Assembly: GCA_016302505.1 (NCBI GenBank)
Contig: JAEDNL010000030.1
Location: forward strand, 1 to 14,442
Origin: Bacilli bacterium
GTDB lineage: Bacteria > Bacillota_I > Bacilli_A > RF39 > UBA660
Length of the DNA stretch: 14,442 nucleotides
Direction: 5' to 3'
A model generated the notes under the pieces. The model was not told the origin of the DNA. It saw nothing but the letters and a program-made list of their open reading frames with translations, and did not search any database. A program made the translations under genes and the position numbers. This document shows, piece by piece, positions 1 through 5,840 of this stretch (the stretch's first letter is position 1; every line of letters starts with the position of its first letter).

Positions 1-489
1 GATAATTCTATATTAAGAAGAATGAATAATAAAGATGCATTAATACCATGTACAACTAAAGGTATATTAGAATTACTAGATTATTACAAAATAGATTTAG
101 AATCAAAAAGAGTGGTGGTAGTGGGTAGAAGTGAGTTAGTTGGTACTCCAACATATCAAGAGTGTTTAAAAAGAAATGCCACTGTTACAATATGTCATTC
201 TAAAACTAAAAATTTAGGAGATATAACTTTAAATGCAGATGTTTTAATAGTCGCCACTGGTAAAAAATATTTAATAGATAAAAATATGATAAAAGAAGGT
301 TCTATTATCATTGATGCTGGAATAAGTCGTGAAGATGGTAAAATATATGGAGATGTTAATCCAAATGTTAGTGAAAAATGTTCTTATTTAACACCAGTAC
401 CAGGAGGGATTGGGCCAATGACTGTAGTGATGCTACTTAAAAACACTTTAATAGCATATAAAAGTCAACATGGAGTAAATAATGAATAA
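1..489 (+). CDS. folD: FolD bifunctional methylenetetrahydrofolate dehydrogenase/cyclohydrolase, 3' part (5' end outside window)
   Basis: This is the C-terminal half of FolD, the cytosolic enzyme that interconverts 5,10-methylene-, 5,10-methenyl- and 10-formyl-tetrahydrofolate for purine and formyl-Met synthesis. The reading frame is open to base 1, so the first in-window ATG at 22 is an internal Met and not the start. Seen: an IPCTTKGI segment (family PCTP-x-G), the Rossmann nucleotide-binding stretch VVVVGRSELVGTP (family GRSxxVGxP), and the signature TPVPGGIGPMTVVMLLKNT near the end. The N-terminal catalytic domain, including the family KDVDG segment, would lie upstream. The stop at 487-489 overlaps the start of the next gene by 8 bases, so the two are probably translated in a coupled way. 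Identification is secure; the true start cannot be seen. Confidence 0.95.
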   Translation, partial: DNSILRRMNNKDALIPCTTKGILELLDYYKIDLESKRVVVVGRSELVGTPTYQECLKRNATVTICHSKTKNLGDITLNADVLIVATGKKYLIDKNMIKEGSIIIDAGISREDGKIYGDVNPNVSEKCSYLTPVPGGIGPMTVVMLLKNTLIAYKSQHGVNNE

Positions 490-1300
490 AGAAATAGAAA
501 GAAGTATAGTAAAAACATATAGAAAAGAAATATGGGCTAGGTTCATTAAAGGTGTAAAAGAATTTGAACTTGTAAAAGATAATGATAAGGTAGCTGTATG
601 TATATCAGGAGGAAAAGATTCTTTTTTACTAGCTAAATGTATGCAAGAATTAAAAAGACATGGAAAGATTAATTTTGAATTAGTATTTATATGTATGAAT
701 CCTGGATATAATGAAAAGAATTTAAAACTTATAAAATCAAATGCAAATAAAATGGAAATAGATTTACATATCTTTAATAGTAATATATTTGATGTAGTAG
801 ATACTCAAATAAAGTCTCCATGTTATTTATGTGCAAGAATGAGAAGAGGATGTTTATATAGTGAAGCAAAAAGATTGGGATGTAATAAAATAGCATTAGG
901 ACATCATTTTGATGATGTGGTTGAAACCATATTATTAAGTATGTTTTATGCATCTGAATATAAAACAATGATGCCTAAACTTCACAGTGATAATTTTGAA
1001 AATATGGAATTAATAAGACCACTTTATTATGTAAGAGAAAAAGATATTATTAGATTTGCTAATGGAAACAATTTAGAATTTTTAAATTGTGCTTGTAAGT
1101 TTACTGAAAAGAATGAAACTGAAAATACATCAAAAAGAATAGAAATTAAACAATTAATAAAAGAACTTAAAAAAATAAATCCTAATATAGATAACAATGT
1201 ATTTAAAAGTACATTTGATATTAATTTAAACACTGTACTAGGATACCATAAATCAAAAGATGATACTTATAATTTTTTAGATGATTATGATAAAGAATAA
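482..1300 (+). CDS. ttcA: TtcA-family PP-loop tRNA 2-thiocytidine synthetase
   Basis: A 272-residue PP-loop ATPase of the TtcA family, which adenylates and thiolates C32 of certain tRNAs using an Fe-S cluster. Seen: the PP-loop SGGKDS at residues 42-47, the Cys pair CYLC at 114-117 followed by RMRRG, the GHHFDD motif at 140-145, IRPL at about 178-181, REKDI at 185-189, and a second Cys motif NCAC at 202-205. In E. coli TtcA the second motif is CxxC; here it is CxC (C203, C205), so cluster ligation may differ slightly. The start at 482 lies inside folD (8-base overlap), which suggests translational coupling within one operon. A one-carbon/tRNA-modification pairing is not an obvious functional link. 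Family assignment is firm, but the exact tRNA target in this organism is inferred. Confidence 0.85.
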   Translation: MNKEIERSIVKTYRKEIWARFIKGVKEFELVKDNDKVAVCISGGKDSFLLAKCMQELKRHGKINFELVFICMNPGYNEKNLKLIKSNANKMEIDLHIFNSNIFDVVDTQIKSPCYLCARMRRGCLYSEAKRLGCNKIALGHHFDDVVETILLSMFYASEYKTMMPKLHSDNFENMELIRPLYYVREKDIIRFANGNNLEFLNCACKFTEKNETENTSKRIEIKQLIKELKKINPNIDNNVFKSTFDINLNTVLGYHKSKDDTYNFLDDYDKE

Positions 1301-1542
1301 TATAAATAGAAAAATTACATGTCAGCACTTATTATTTCCATTTATATGTTGTATCTGTTATTTAGAAAAAACACAGACAAATATAAATTTTATTGATCGG
1401 TAACTAATTCATATATGAATGCAAATAATAATATATGTGACTTTTCTTGTAATAATATTGGTTATGTTATTGTGGAAAGTACAGAAACATCATATTCTAA
1501 ATATTATATACCTGTTCCTATAATTTGTATATAAGCATAAAC
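1301..1542. other. Intergenic region with a decayed-looking frame and a 14-bp palindrome
   Basis: No functional gene is supported here. One plus-strand frame runs from an ATG at 1319 to TAA at 1532-1534 with a single TGA at about 1394-1396. It reads as 25 codons (a short hydrophobic start, MSALIISIYMLYLLF), the stop, and then a further stretch including a possible ATG at 1415 (39 codons). No Shine-Dalgarno sequence precedes either ATG, so it may be a gene remnant or chance. A perfect palindrome ATTCATATATGAAT lies at 1407-1420. Confidence 0.3.
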
Positions 1543-1577
1543 AAAAAACTCTTGATTTATTCTCTCAAGAGTTTTTT
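1543..1577. terminator. Bidirectional intrinsic terminator between ttcA and rpsD
   Basis: A perfect 13-bp inverted repeat: AAAAAACTCTTGA at 1543-1555, a 9-base loop, and TCAAGAGTTTTTT at 1565-1577. It carries A/T tracts on both flanks, so it can end the minus-strand rpsD transcript (its stop is at 1583-1585) and also transcripts arriving from folD-ttcA. Confidence 0.85.
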
Positions 1578-1582
1578 ATTTA

Positions 1583-2182
1583 CTATCTATTATAGTATTC
1601 AACGATTAGAGCTTCATTAATTTCATTATTTAATTCTTCTCTTTCAGGATATCTTAAATAAGTTCCTGTTTTTTTAGTTTTATCAACTTCTACAAATGCA
1701 GGAATGTTAATATCCATACCTAAACATTCATTAATAACAGGATGGTCAAGTGATCCTTCTTTAACAGAAATAACACTTCCAACTTTTACTCTAAATGATG
1801 GAATATTTACTTTTTTACCATCAACTAAGATATGACCATGATTAACTAATTGTCTAGCAGCTTTTCTAGTTTTAGCAAATCCCATTCTATAAACTAGATT
1901 ATCAAGTCTACTTTCTAAAAGTATTAATAAATTAATACCATGAATTCCTTGCATCTTACCAGCTGCATCGAATGTTTTTCTGAATTGTTTTTCAGATAAA
2001 CCGTACATAAATCTAACTTTTTGTTTTTCTTGTAATTGAACACCATATTCACTAAGTTTTCTTCTACTAGTTCCATGAATACCAGGAGCTTGAGTTTTAT
2101 GTCTTAGTTCTTTACCAGTTTCAAGAGTAGAAAAACCATATCTTCTAGATTTTTTAAATACAGGTCCGATGTATCTTGACAT
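1583..2182 (-). CDS. rpsD: 30S ribosomal protein S4
   Basis: S4 is a primary 16S rRNA-binding protein that nucleates assembly of the 30S body. The 199-residue length matches Firmicute S4. Seen: MSRYIGPVFKKSRRYG at the N-terminus, KLSEYGVQLQEKQKVRFMYG at about residues 42-61, LLILLESRLDN at about 85-95, the S4 RNA-binding motif with ARQLVNHGHILVDGKKVNIP at about 109-128, and the terminal INEALIVEYYNR. The N-terminal Cys cluster of zinc-binding S4 proteins is absent, so this is the zinc-free form. An AGGAGG sits 10 bases upstream of the ATG. The gene stands alone on the minus strand behind a structured leader, as in Bacillus, where S4 represses its own mRNA. The stop codon is TAG. Confidence 0.98.
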   Translation of the reverse strand: MSRYIGPVFKKSRRYGFSTLETGKELRHKTQAPGIHGTSRRKLSEYGVQLQEKQKVRFMYGLSEKQFRKTFDAAGKMQGIHGINLLILLESRLDNLVYRMGFAKTRKAARQLVNHGHILVDGKKVNIPSFRVKVGSVISVKEGSLDHPVINECLGMDINIPAFVEVDKTKKTGTYLRYPEREELNNEINEALIVEYYNR

Positions 2183-2198
2183 AGTATTTGTTCCTCCT

Positions 2199-2290
2199 TT
2201 ACAATATTTTTGTATTAAAGGCCACTACTTGTAGTTATAGGGAGTTTCTTATTACTTTCGCCTTGGCAGAGGTTACTTATATTTGTCTAG
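2199..2290 (-). promoter_or_regulatory. Structured rpsD 5' leader, candidate S4 autoregulatory element
   Basis: About 90 bases precede the rpsD Shine-Dalgarno sequence and are less A/T-biased than their surroundings. Read on the minus strand there is an AAGGC (about 2264-2260) that can pair with GCCTT (about 2222-2218), enclosing a small CTAC-AA-GTAG hairpin. Two pyrimidine stretches, ACCTCTG and ACTCCC, can each pair with the AGGAGG, which would hide the ribosome-binding site. Firmicute rpsD leaders are known targets of S4 feedback. The match here rests on position and pairing by eye, not on a covariance search. Confidence 0.5.
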
Positions 2291-2296
2291 AAACAC

Positions 2297-2325
2297 ATTA
2301 TAATACTTATAGCACTGCCACTAAA
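2297..2325 (-). promoter_or_regulatory. Probable rpsD promoter
   Basis: On the minus strand there is a perfect TATAAT (+ strand ATTATA at 2297-2302). At 17 bp spacing the -35 position reads TTTAGT (2320-2325), a weak match to TTGACA. Transcription would start near 2290, just upstream of the structured leader. Confidence 0.45.
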
Positions 2326-2381
2326 TACTTAGTAAATTATATAATAAAAATATGTAAAAATCAATAAAAATGCATAAATAA

Positions 2382-2411
2382 TTGATTAAAAACACTAAAA
2401 TATGCTATAAT
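2382..2411 (+). promoter_or_regulatory. SigA-type promoter of the membrane protein-murB operon
   Basis: TTGATT (2382-2387), an 18-bp spacer and a perfect TATAAT (2406-2411). Its position decides the start of the downstream gene: the in-frame TTG at 2382 is the -35 box itself, so translation must begin later, at ATG 2433 behind the GGGG at 2420-2423. Confidence 0.75.
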
Positions 2412-2432
2412 TTTAGTACGGGGATGATATTT

Positions 2433-2954
2433 ATGGCAAAAAATAATATGAAATTAAAGTATAAGACTAAAAAAAGAGAGAGAAAAGTTGAAGTAACAAA
2501 GACTGATAAAATTAAATCAGCTGTTTATACAGTAATAGGAGTTTTTATGTTTTTTGGATTAATGTATTTATGTGTTCTTGGTCTTAATAAACTTGGTGCT
2601 TTTGAAGAAGGGTATAAAAGACCTGATAATAAAACTGAATTTAATTATGAAAAGATAATGATTGGTAATGTATTTAATAGAAGTGAAAAGAGTTACTATG
2701 TACTTTTTGATAATTATAAGAATTATAAAATAAATAATTATGTGGATGATTTAATTAAAGATAGTGATGAAGTTGTTTATAAAGTTGATATGTCTCTTAG
2801 TGAGAATGCATCTCATATATCTGATGAGAACAATAAAAATGCTACTAATAGTGAAGAACTTAAAATAAATGATATAACGCTTATTAAAATATCTAATGGT
2901 AAAATAGTTAAATATTTAACTGGTAGTGATGAGATAGAAAGTTATTTAGAATAA
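2433..2954 (+). CDS. Membrane-anchored hypothetical protein, possible thioredoxin-like fold without active-site Cys
   Basis: A 173-residue protein of unknown function. The start at ATG 2433 (MAKNNMKLKYKTKKRERK) was chosen over upstream in-frame codons because the promoter -10 box lies at 2406-2411 and a GGGG Shine-Dalgarno sits 9 bases before the ATG. Seen: a very basic cytosolic N-terminus, one membrane span (AVYTVIGVFMFFGLMYLCVLGL, about residues 31-52), then a mainly polar external domain. A segment resembling NxFNRSEKSYYVLFDNY is followed by a negatively charged linker. The end, NDITLIKISNGKIVKYLTGSDEIESYL, resembles the last strands of thioredoxin-like proteins. No CxxC motif is present, so redox activity is unlikely. 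The TAA stop overlaps the murB ATG by one base, which suggests co-translation with a cell-wall enzyme. Confidence 0.8.
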   Translation: MAKNNMKLKYKTKKRERKVEVTKTDKIKSAVYTVIGVFMFFGLMYLCVLGLNKLGAFEEGYKRPDNKTEFNYEKIMIGNVFNRSEKSYYVLFDNYKNYKINNYVDDLIKDSDEVVYKVDMSLSENASHISDENNKNATNSEELKINDITLIKISNGKIVKYLTGSDEIESYLE

Positions 2955-3832
2955 TGATTAGTGAGTTAGAGCGTATTTGTGAAATTAAATGTGAAGAGGA
3001 TTTAATTAAATATAACACATATAAAGTTAATAGTGTTTGTCATGCTTTAGTTTTTCCTAAAACTATTAAAGAGTTAAAAGAAGTACTTTTTGTACTTAAA
3101 AAATATTCTATTAAATATTTAATACTTGGTAATGGTTCTAATGTTATATTGCCTCCTTATTATGATGGGGTAGTAATAAAACTTAATAGTTTTAATAATT
3201 GTGATATTAGAAAGAATGAAGTAGTAGTTGAGTCAGGATATATGCTAAATAAATTATCAAATGAGCTTTCAAATATAGGATATACTGGTTATGAATGGGC
3301 TTGTGGTATACCTGGTACGATTGGTGGATGTGTTTATAATAATGCTGGAGCATATAAAATGAGTATGTCTGATTTACTTATATCAGTGACTGTATTAAAG
3401 GGTGATGAAATAATAGAATTATCTTGTGATGAGTGTAATTTTGGATATAGAACTTCTTTATTTAAAGAGCGTGGTGAATATATAATTTTATCTTGTAAAT
3501 TAAAATTACTTAAAGGTAATTTAAATGAAATAAAATTATTAATAAACGATAGAAGTAAGAGAAGAATTGAAACTCAGCCACTTGATTATCCATCATGTGG
3601 TAGTGTATTTAGAAATCCTGATAGTGTGCCTGCTGGCAAATTAATAGAAGAAGTTGGTCTTAAGGGTTATTCTATAGGGGATGCTAAAGTGTCAGAAAAA
3701 CATGCTAATTTTATTATTAATACTGGGAATGCTACTAGTGATGATATTATCAAATTAATAAATTATATTAAAAAGAAAGTTAAAGAGGAAACTAATATTG
3801 AATTAACTTTAGAGCAAGAAATCATAAAATAA
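2954..3832 (+). CDS. murB: UDP-N-acetylenolpyruvoylglucosamine reductase MurB
   Basis: MurB is the cytosolic FAD enzyme that reduces UDP-GlcNAc-enolpyruvate with NADPH to UDP-MurNAc, the second committed step of peptidoglycan synthesis. The 292 residues match the shorter type II enzymes of Firmicutes. Seen: YNTYKV at 20-25, FAD-binding LGNGSNV at 58-64, GIPGTIGGCVYNNAGAY at 118-134, GYRTSLF with the conserved Arg166, the catalytic Ser in PSCGSVFRNP (Ser217), AGKLIEEVGLKG at 227-238, HANFIIN at 250-256, and the active-site Glu region LTLEQEI near the end (probably Glu289). The ATG shares one base with the stop of the upstream membrane-protein gene (TAATG), and no separate Shine-Dalgarno is needed for coupled translation. 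A bidirectional terminator follows directly. Confidence 0.97.
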   Translation: MISELERICEIKCEEDLIKYNTYKVNSVCHALVFPKTIKELKEVLFVLKKYSIKYLILGNGSNVILPPYYDGVVIKLNSFNNCDIRKNEVVVESGYMLNKLSNELSNIGYTGYEWACGIPGTIGGCVYNNAGAYKMSMSDLLISVTVLKGDEIIELSCDECNFGYRTSLFKERGEYIILSCKLKLLKGNLNEIKLLINDRSKRRIETQPLDYPSCGSVFRNPDSVPAGKLIEEVGLKGYSIGDAKVSEKHANFIINTGNATSDDIIKLINYIKKKVKEETNIELTLEQEIIK

Positions 3833-3834
3833 AA

Positions 3835-3855
3835 AAATTGGTTTATCACCAATTT
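3835..3855. terminator. Bidirectional terminator between murB and rpmB
   Basis: Perfect 8-bp stem AAATTGGT (3835-3842) / ACCAATTT (3848-3855) with loop TTATC. T-rich sequence follows it on the plus side, and an A7 tract on the other side gives a U-run for the minus strand. It overlaps the last bases of the minus-strand rpmB gene. Confidence 0.75.
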
Positions 3856-4021
3856 ATTTATTTTTTTTATTTGTTTTAATTTCTTTAGTAGAAAGTCTTA
3901 CTTTTTTACCATCTACAATAGTTGTTTGTAAGTTTACTTTTTGAGTCTTTTTAGTAGCCTTTAATGAAAAAGGTCTATTTTGTGCACTCATGTTATTTCT
4001 TTTTGATATATTTTTAGCCAT
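3854..4021 (-). CDS. rpmB: 50S ribosomal protein L28, short form
   Basis: L28 is a small basic 50S protein. The 55-residue product starts MAKNISKRNN; the ATG at 4019-4021 was chosen because GGAGG lies 9 bases upstream, while the longer open frame to 4087 runs through the promoter. Seen: QNRPFSLKATKKTQKVNLQ at residues 14-32, matching family NNRSHA-(x)-KRxxxxNLQ, then VDGKKVRLSTKEIKT, matching the family V(N/D)GK...(V)STxxLK(S/T). It is about 7 residues shorter than Bacillus L28: the Cys-x-x-(T/C)GK segment after the first residues is gone and the central loop is tighter. It is transcribed divergently from the 303-residue protein gene. Identification is based on this partial motif match in a very small protein. 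Confidence 0.85.
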   Translation of the reverse strand: MAKNISKRNNMSAQNRPFSLKATKKTQKVNLQTTIVDGKKVRLSTKEIKTNKKNK

Positions 4022-4058
4022 ATTAACTTGCCTCCTCTTTTTAAGCCACATATAATTT

Positions 4059-4087
4059 AACATAAAATTCAATTTAAGTAAAGTCAA
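4059..4087 (-). promoter_or_regulatory. rpmB promoter (minus strand)
   Basis: On the minus strand, TTGACT (+ strand AGTCAA at 4082-4087), a 17-bp spacer, and TATGTT (4059-4064). It lies back to back with the plus-strand promoter; the two -35 boxes are two bases apart in one palindrome. Confidence 0.6.
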
Positions 4088-4089
4088 AA

Positions 4090-4118
4090 TTGACTTTTTA
4101 TGGCTATTTTGCTATAAT
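4090..4118 (+). promoter_or_regulatory. Strong SigA-type promoter of the 303-residue protein gene
   Basis: TTGACT (4090-4095), exactly 17 bp, perfect TATAAT (4113-4118). Predicted transcription start is about 4125, 17 bases before the ATG, leaving just enough leader for the AGGAGG at 4131-4136. Confidence 0.85.
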
Positions 4119-4141
4119 AAACGTAATTTCAGGAGGATTCT

Positions 4142-5053
4142 ATGAAAAAAGAATTAAAGAGATATTCTTTAACTGAATACTTGGGTAAAGTAGAAAGAAT
4201 AGTTAAAACTGAAAGCGATTACTTGAAAATGTTAGAAACTATTAAAAATAATAATAGAAAACTTTCTAGTGGAAGATTTTTTGGTAATGTAATTAAAAGA
4301 TATATTGGAGATGAAATACATGTTGAAGTACATGTTTATAATAAACTTACTTCTAAAATGACTATCGGAGATATCGATAAATTGACTAGTACTTTAGATG
4401 AAAGTGAACTTATTGGATATTTTAAAGATAAATTAAAAACTAAAAATAATTATATTCCTGATATAAATATTGCTTATTTTGAAGATAAAGATAAGAAATT
4501 AAAAACTGAAAATGATTTGGATATAAGAATACTATATTTACCTATCATATATATTGATGATATTAAATATTTAGATATTAATTATATTAAAAAATGTCTT
4601 TTGTATCATTCTGAATTAAAAGATTTAGATTTTTTTAAGAATTTAGCATATAAATTTGAACCATATTTATCATGTAAAGATGAAATAGAAGCATTATATG
4701 AATCGATAGAAAAAGTTGAATATAAAGCTTCAAATACTGATTTATTATACTATTCATCTAAAAAATTATTAAGTAAATTAATATATGAAAGAGATAAAAA
4801 TGATTCATTAATAAGACTTGATGATGGAAGTTATCAAATAAGTAAGAGAAGACTAAGAGACTTTGGTATGTTTATTAAATACTATAATAATCCAAATAAA
4901 AATAGTCCTTTAATGTATAATGGGAATTTAATTAGAAATAAGGTTATTTTAAAAGAATATGAACACAGATTTGAAAAAGAAGAAGATTCTAAAATAGAAT
5001 ATCAACAATTAAATAGATGGGATAGTGAAAATTCACTTAAATTAAAAAAATAA
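4142..5053 (+). CDS. Hypothetical soluble protein, 303 residues
   Basis: I do not recognise this family. It has an excellent ribosome-binding site (AGGAGG at 4131-4136) and a near-consensus promoter, so it is a genuine, probably well-expressed gene. The product is highly charged, Lys/Asp/Glu/Tyr-rich, with no signal peptide or membrane span, hence probably cytosolic. Visible landmarks: SGRFFGNVIKRYIGDEIHVEVHVYN at about residues 42-66, a hydrophobic strand DIRILYLPIIYIDD at about 126-139, a helical middle, and a C-terminal region with LRDFGMFIKYYNNP and a final acidic/basic tail. It stands alone between rpmB and the spoIIGA promoter and ends in an intrinsic terminator. Nothing here supports a sporulation role beyond adjacency. 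Confidence 0.8.
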   Translation: MKKELKRYSLTEYLGKVERIVKTESDYLKMLETIKNNNRKLSSGRFFGNVIKRYIGDEIHVEVHVYNKLTSKMTIGDIDKLTSTLDESELIGYFKDKLKTKNNYIPDINIAYFEDKDKKLKTENDLDIRILYLPIIYIDDIKYLDINYIKKCLLYHSELKDLDFFKNLAYKFEPYLSCKDEIEALYESIEKVEYKASNTDLLYYSSKKLLSKLIYERDKNDSLIRLDDGSYQISKRRLRDFGMFIKYYNNPNKNSPLMYNGNLIRNKVILKEYEHRFEKEEDSKIEYQQLNRWDSENSLKLKK

Positions 5054-5058
5054 TATTT

Positions 5059-5094
5059 AGTATATATTTCGACAAAAAATATATACTTTTTTTT
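5059..5094 (+). terminator. Intrinsic terminator upstream of spoIIGA
   Basis: AGTATATATTT (5059-5069) pairs perfectly with AAATATATACT (5077-5087) over 11 bp with a 7-base loop, followed by a T-run to 5094. It ends the upstream transcript and physically contains the Spo0A box described next. Confidence 0.75.
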
Positions 5095-5101
5095 ATATAC
5101 T
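5068..5101 (+). promoter_or_regulatory. Candidate Spo0A-activated promoter of spoIIGA-sigE
   Basis: TTCGACAA (5068-5075) is the exact complement of the Spo0A box TTGTCGAA. It overlaps TCGACA (5069-5074), a 5/6 match to TTGACA. The best -10 is TATACT at 5096-5101, giving a 21-bp spacer, far from the usual 17. The Bacillus subtilis spoIIG promoter is known for the same combination: a 0A box overlapping -35 and a 22-bp spacer that makes it depend on Spo0A~P. Predicted transcription start is about 5108. Confidence 0.65.
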
Positions 5102-5117
5102 TTTATTGGTGAATAAA

Positions 5118-5840
5118 ATGATATATATAGATGAGATGTTATTACTTAATTTTATTATTGATTATGTAATTCTTAATACATTGACATTTTTACTTAAAAA
5201 AAATGTTAAAAGAAGAAGAATTTATTTGTCTTGTTTAGTAGGTGAAATATCTATTTTATATTTATTTATTTCTTTTAATACTTTGTTTTTACTCTTATTT
5301 AAGTTTATTCTTGGATTAATTATGATTATTATATTATATGGATATACTGATATAAAAAGTTTTATTAAAGAAATAGTTTATTTTTATATATTATGTTTTT
5401 TTCTGGGTGGATCTTTATATTATTTTAAAATAGAAAATTTAATAAAATATCAATATATTTTACTTTTGATACCTATTATTATGAATATTTATAAATATTT
5501 TGAATATAATTTGAGGAGTGTTTTGGCAACTAGATATAAAGTAACTATTTACTTAAATAATGGTAAAATTCTATATTTAAATGGTTTTTTAGATACTGGT
5601 AATTCGCTTATTGATCCATATCATGGTAATAAAATTATTATTATAAATAAAAAGGTTGATGAAAATTATTTTTTTGTTCCATATAATACAATTAATAATA
5701 CTTCATTATTGAAATGTTTTAATCCAAAGAGAGTATATATAGAAGGGATTGGCCAAAGAGATGATATAACTGTTGGTATTACAAATAAGAAATTTAAAGG
5801 ATATAATTGTTTATTAAATTATAAATTAATGGAGGGATAA
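5118..5840 (+). CDS. spoIIGA: SpoIIGA, sporulation sigma-E factor processing peptidase
   Basis: SpoIIGA is the membrane aspartic protease that removes the pro-sequence of SigE in the mother cell after a forespore signal. The 240-residue product has about five N-terminal membrane spans (MIYIDEMLLLNFIIDYVILN at the start is the typical family beginning) and then a cytosolic protease domain. In that domain the DTG motif sits in NGFLDTGNSLIDP (Asp159 likely catalytic; Bacillus has DSGN), followed by IEGIGQRDDITVGI at 208-221 and the final NCLLNYKLMEG matching the family end. It is shorter than Bacillus SpoIIGA (about 309), mainly through compact loops. ATG 5118 was chosen: TTG 5106 and GTG 5109 fall at the predicted transcription start, and GGTGA serves as the ribosome-binding site. 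The stop abuts the sigE ATG. Confidence 0.93.
   Translation: MIYIDEMLLLNFIIDYVILNTLTFLLKKNVKRRRIYLSCLVGEISILYLFISFNTLFLLLFKFILGLIMIIILYGYTDIKSFIKEIVYFYILCFFLGGSLYYFKIENLIKYQYILLLIPIIMNIYKYFEYNLRSVLATRYKVTIYLNNGKILYLNGFLDTGNSLIDPYHGNKIIIINKKVDENYFFVPYNTINNTSLLKCFNPKRVYIEGIGQRDDITVGITNKKFKGYNCLLNYKLMEG

Noticed and set aside
1407..1420. Palindrome ATTCATATATGAAT as an operator
   Set aside because: No promoter or start of a real gene is close, and in such A/T-rich DNA a 14-bp palindrome is weak evidence alone.
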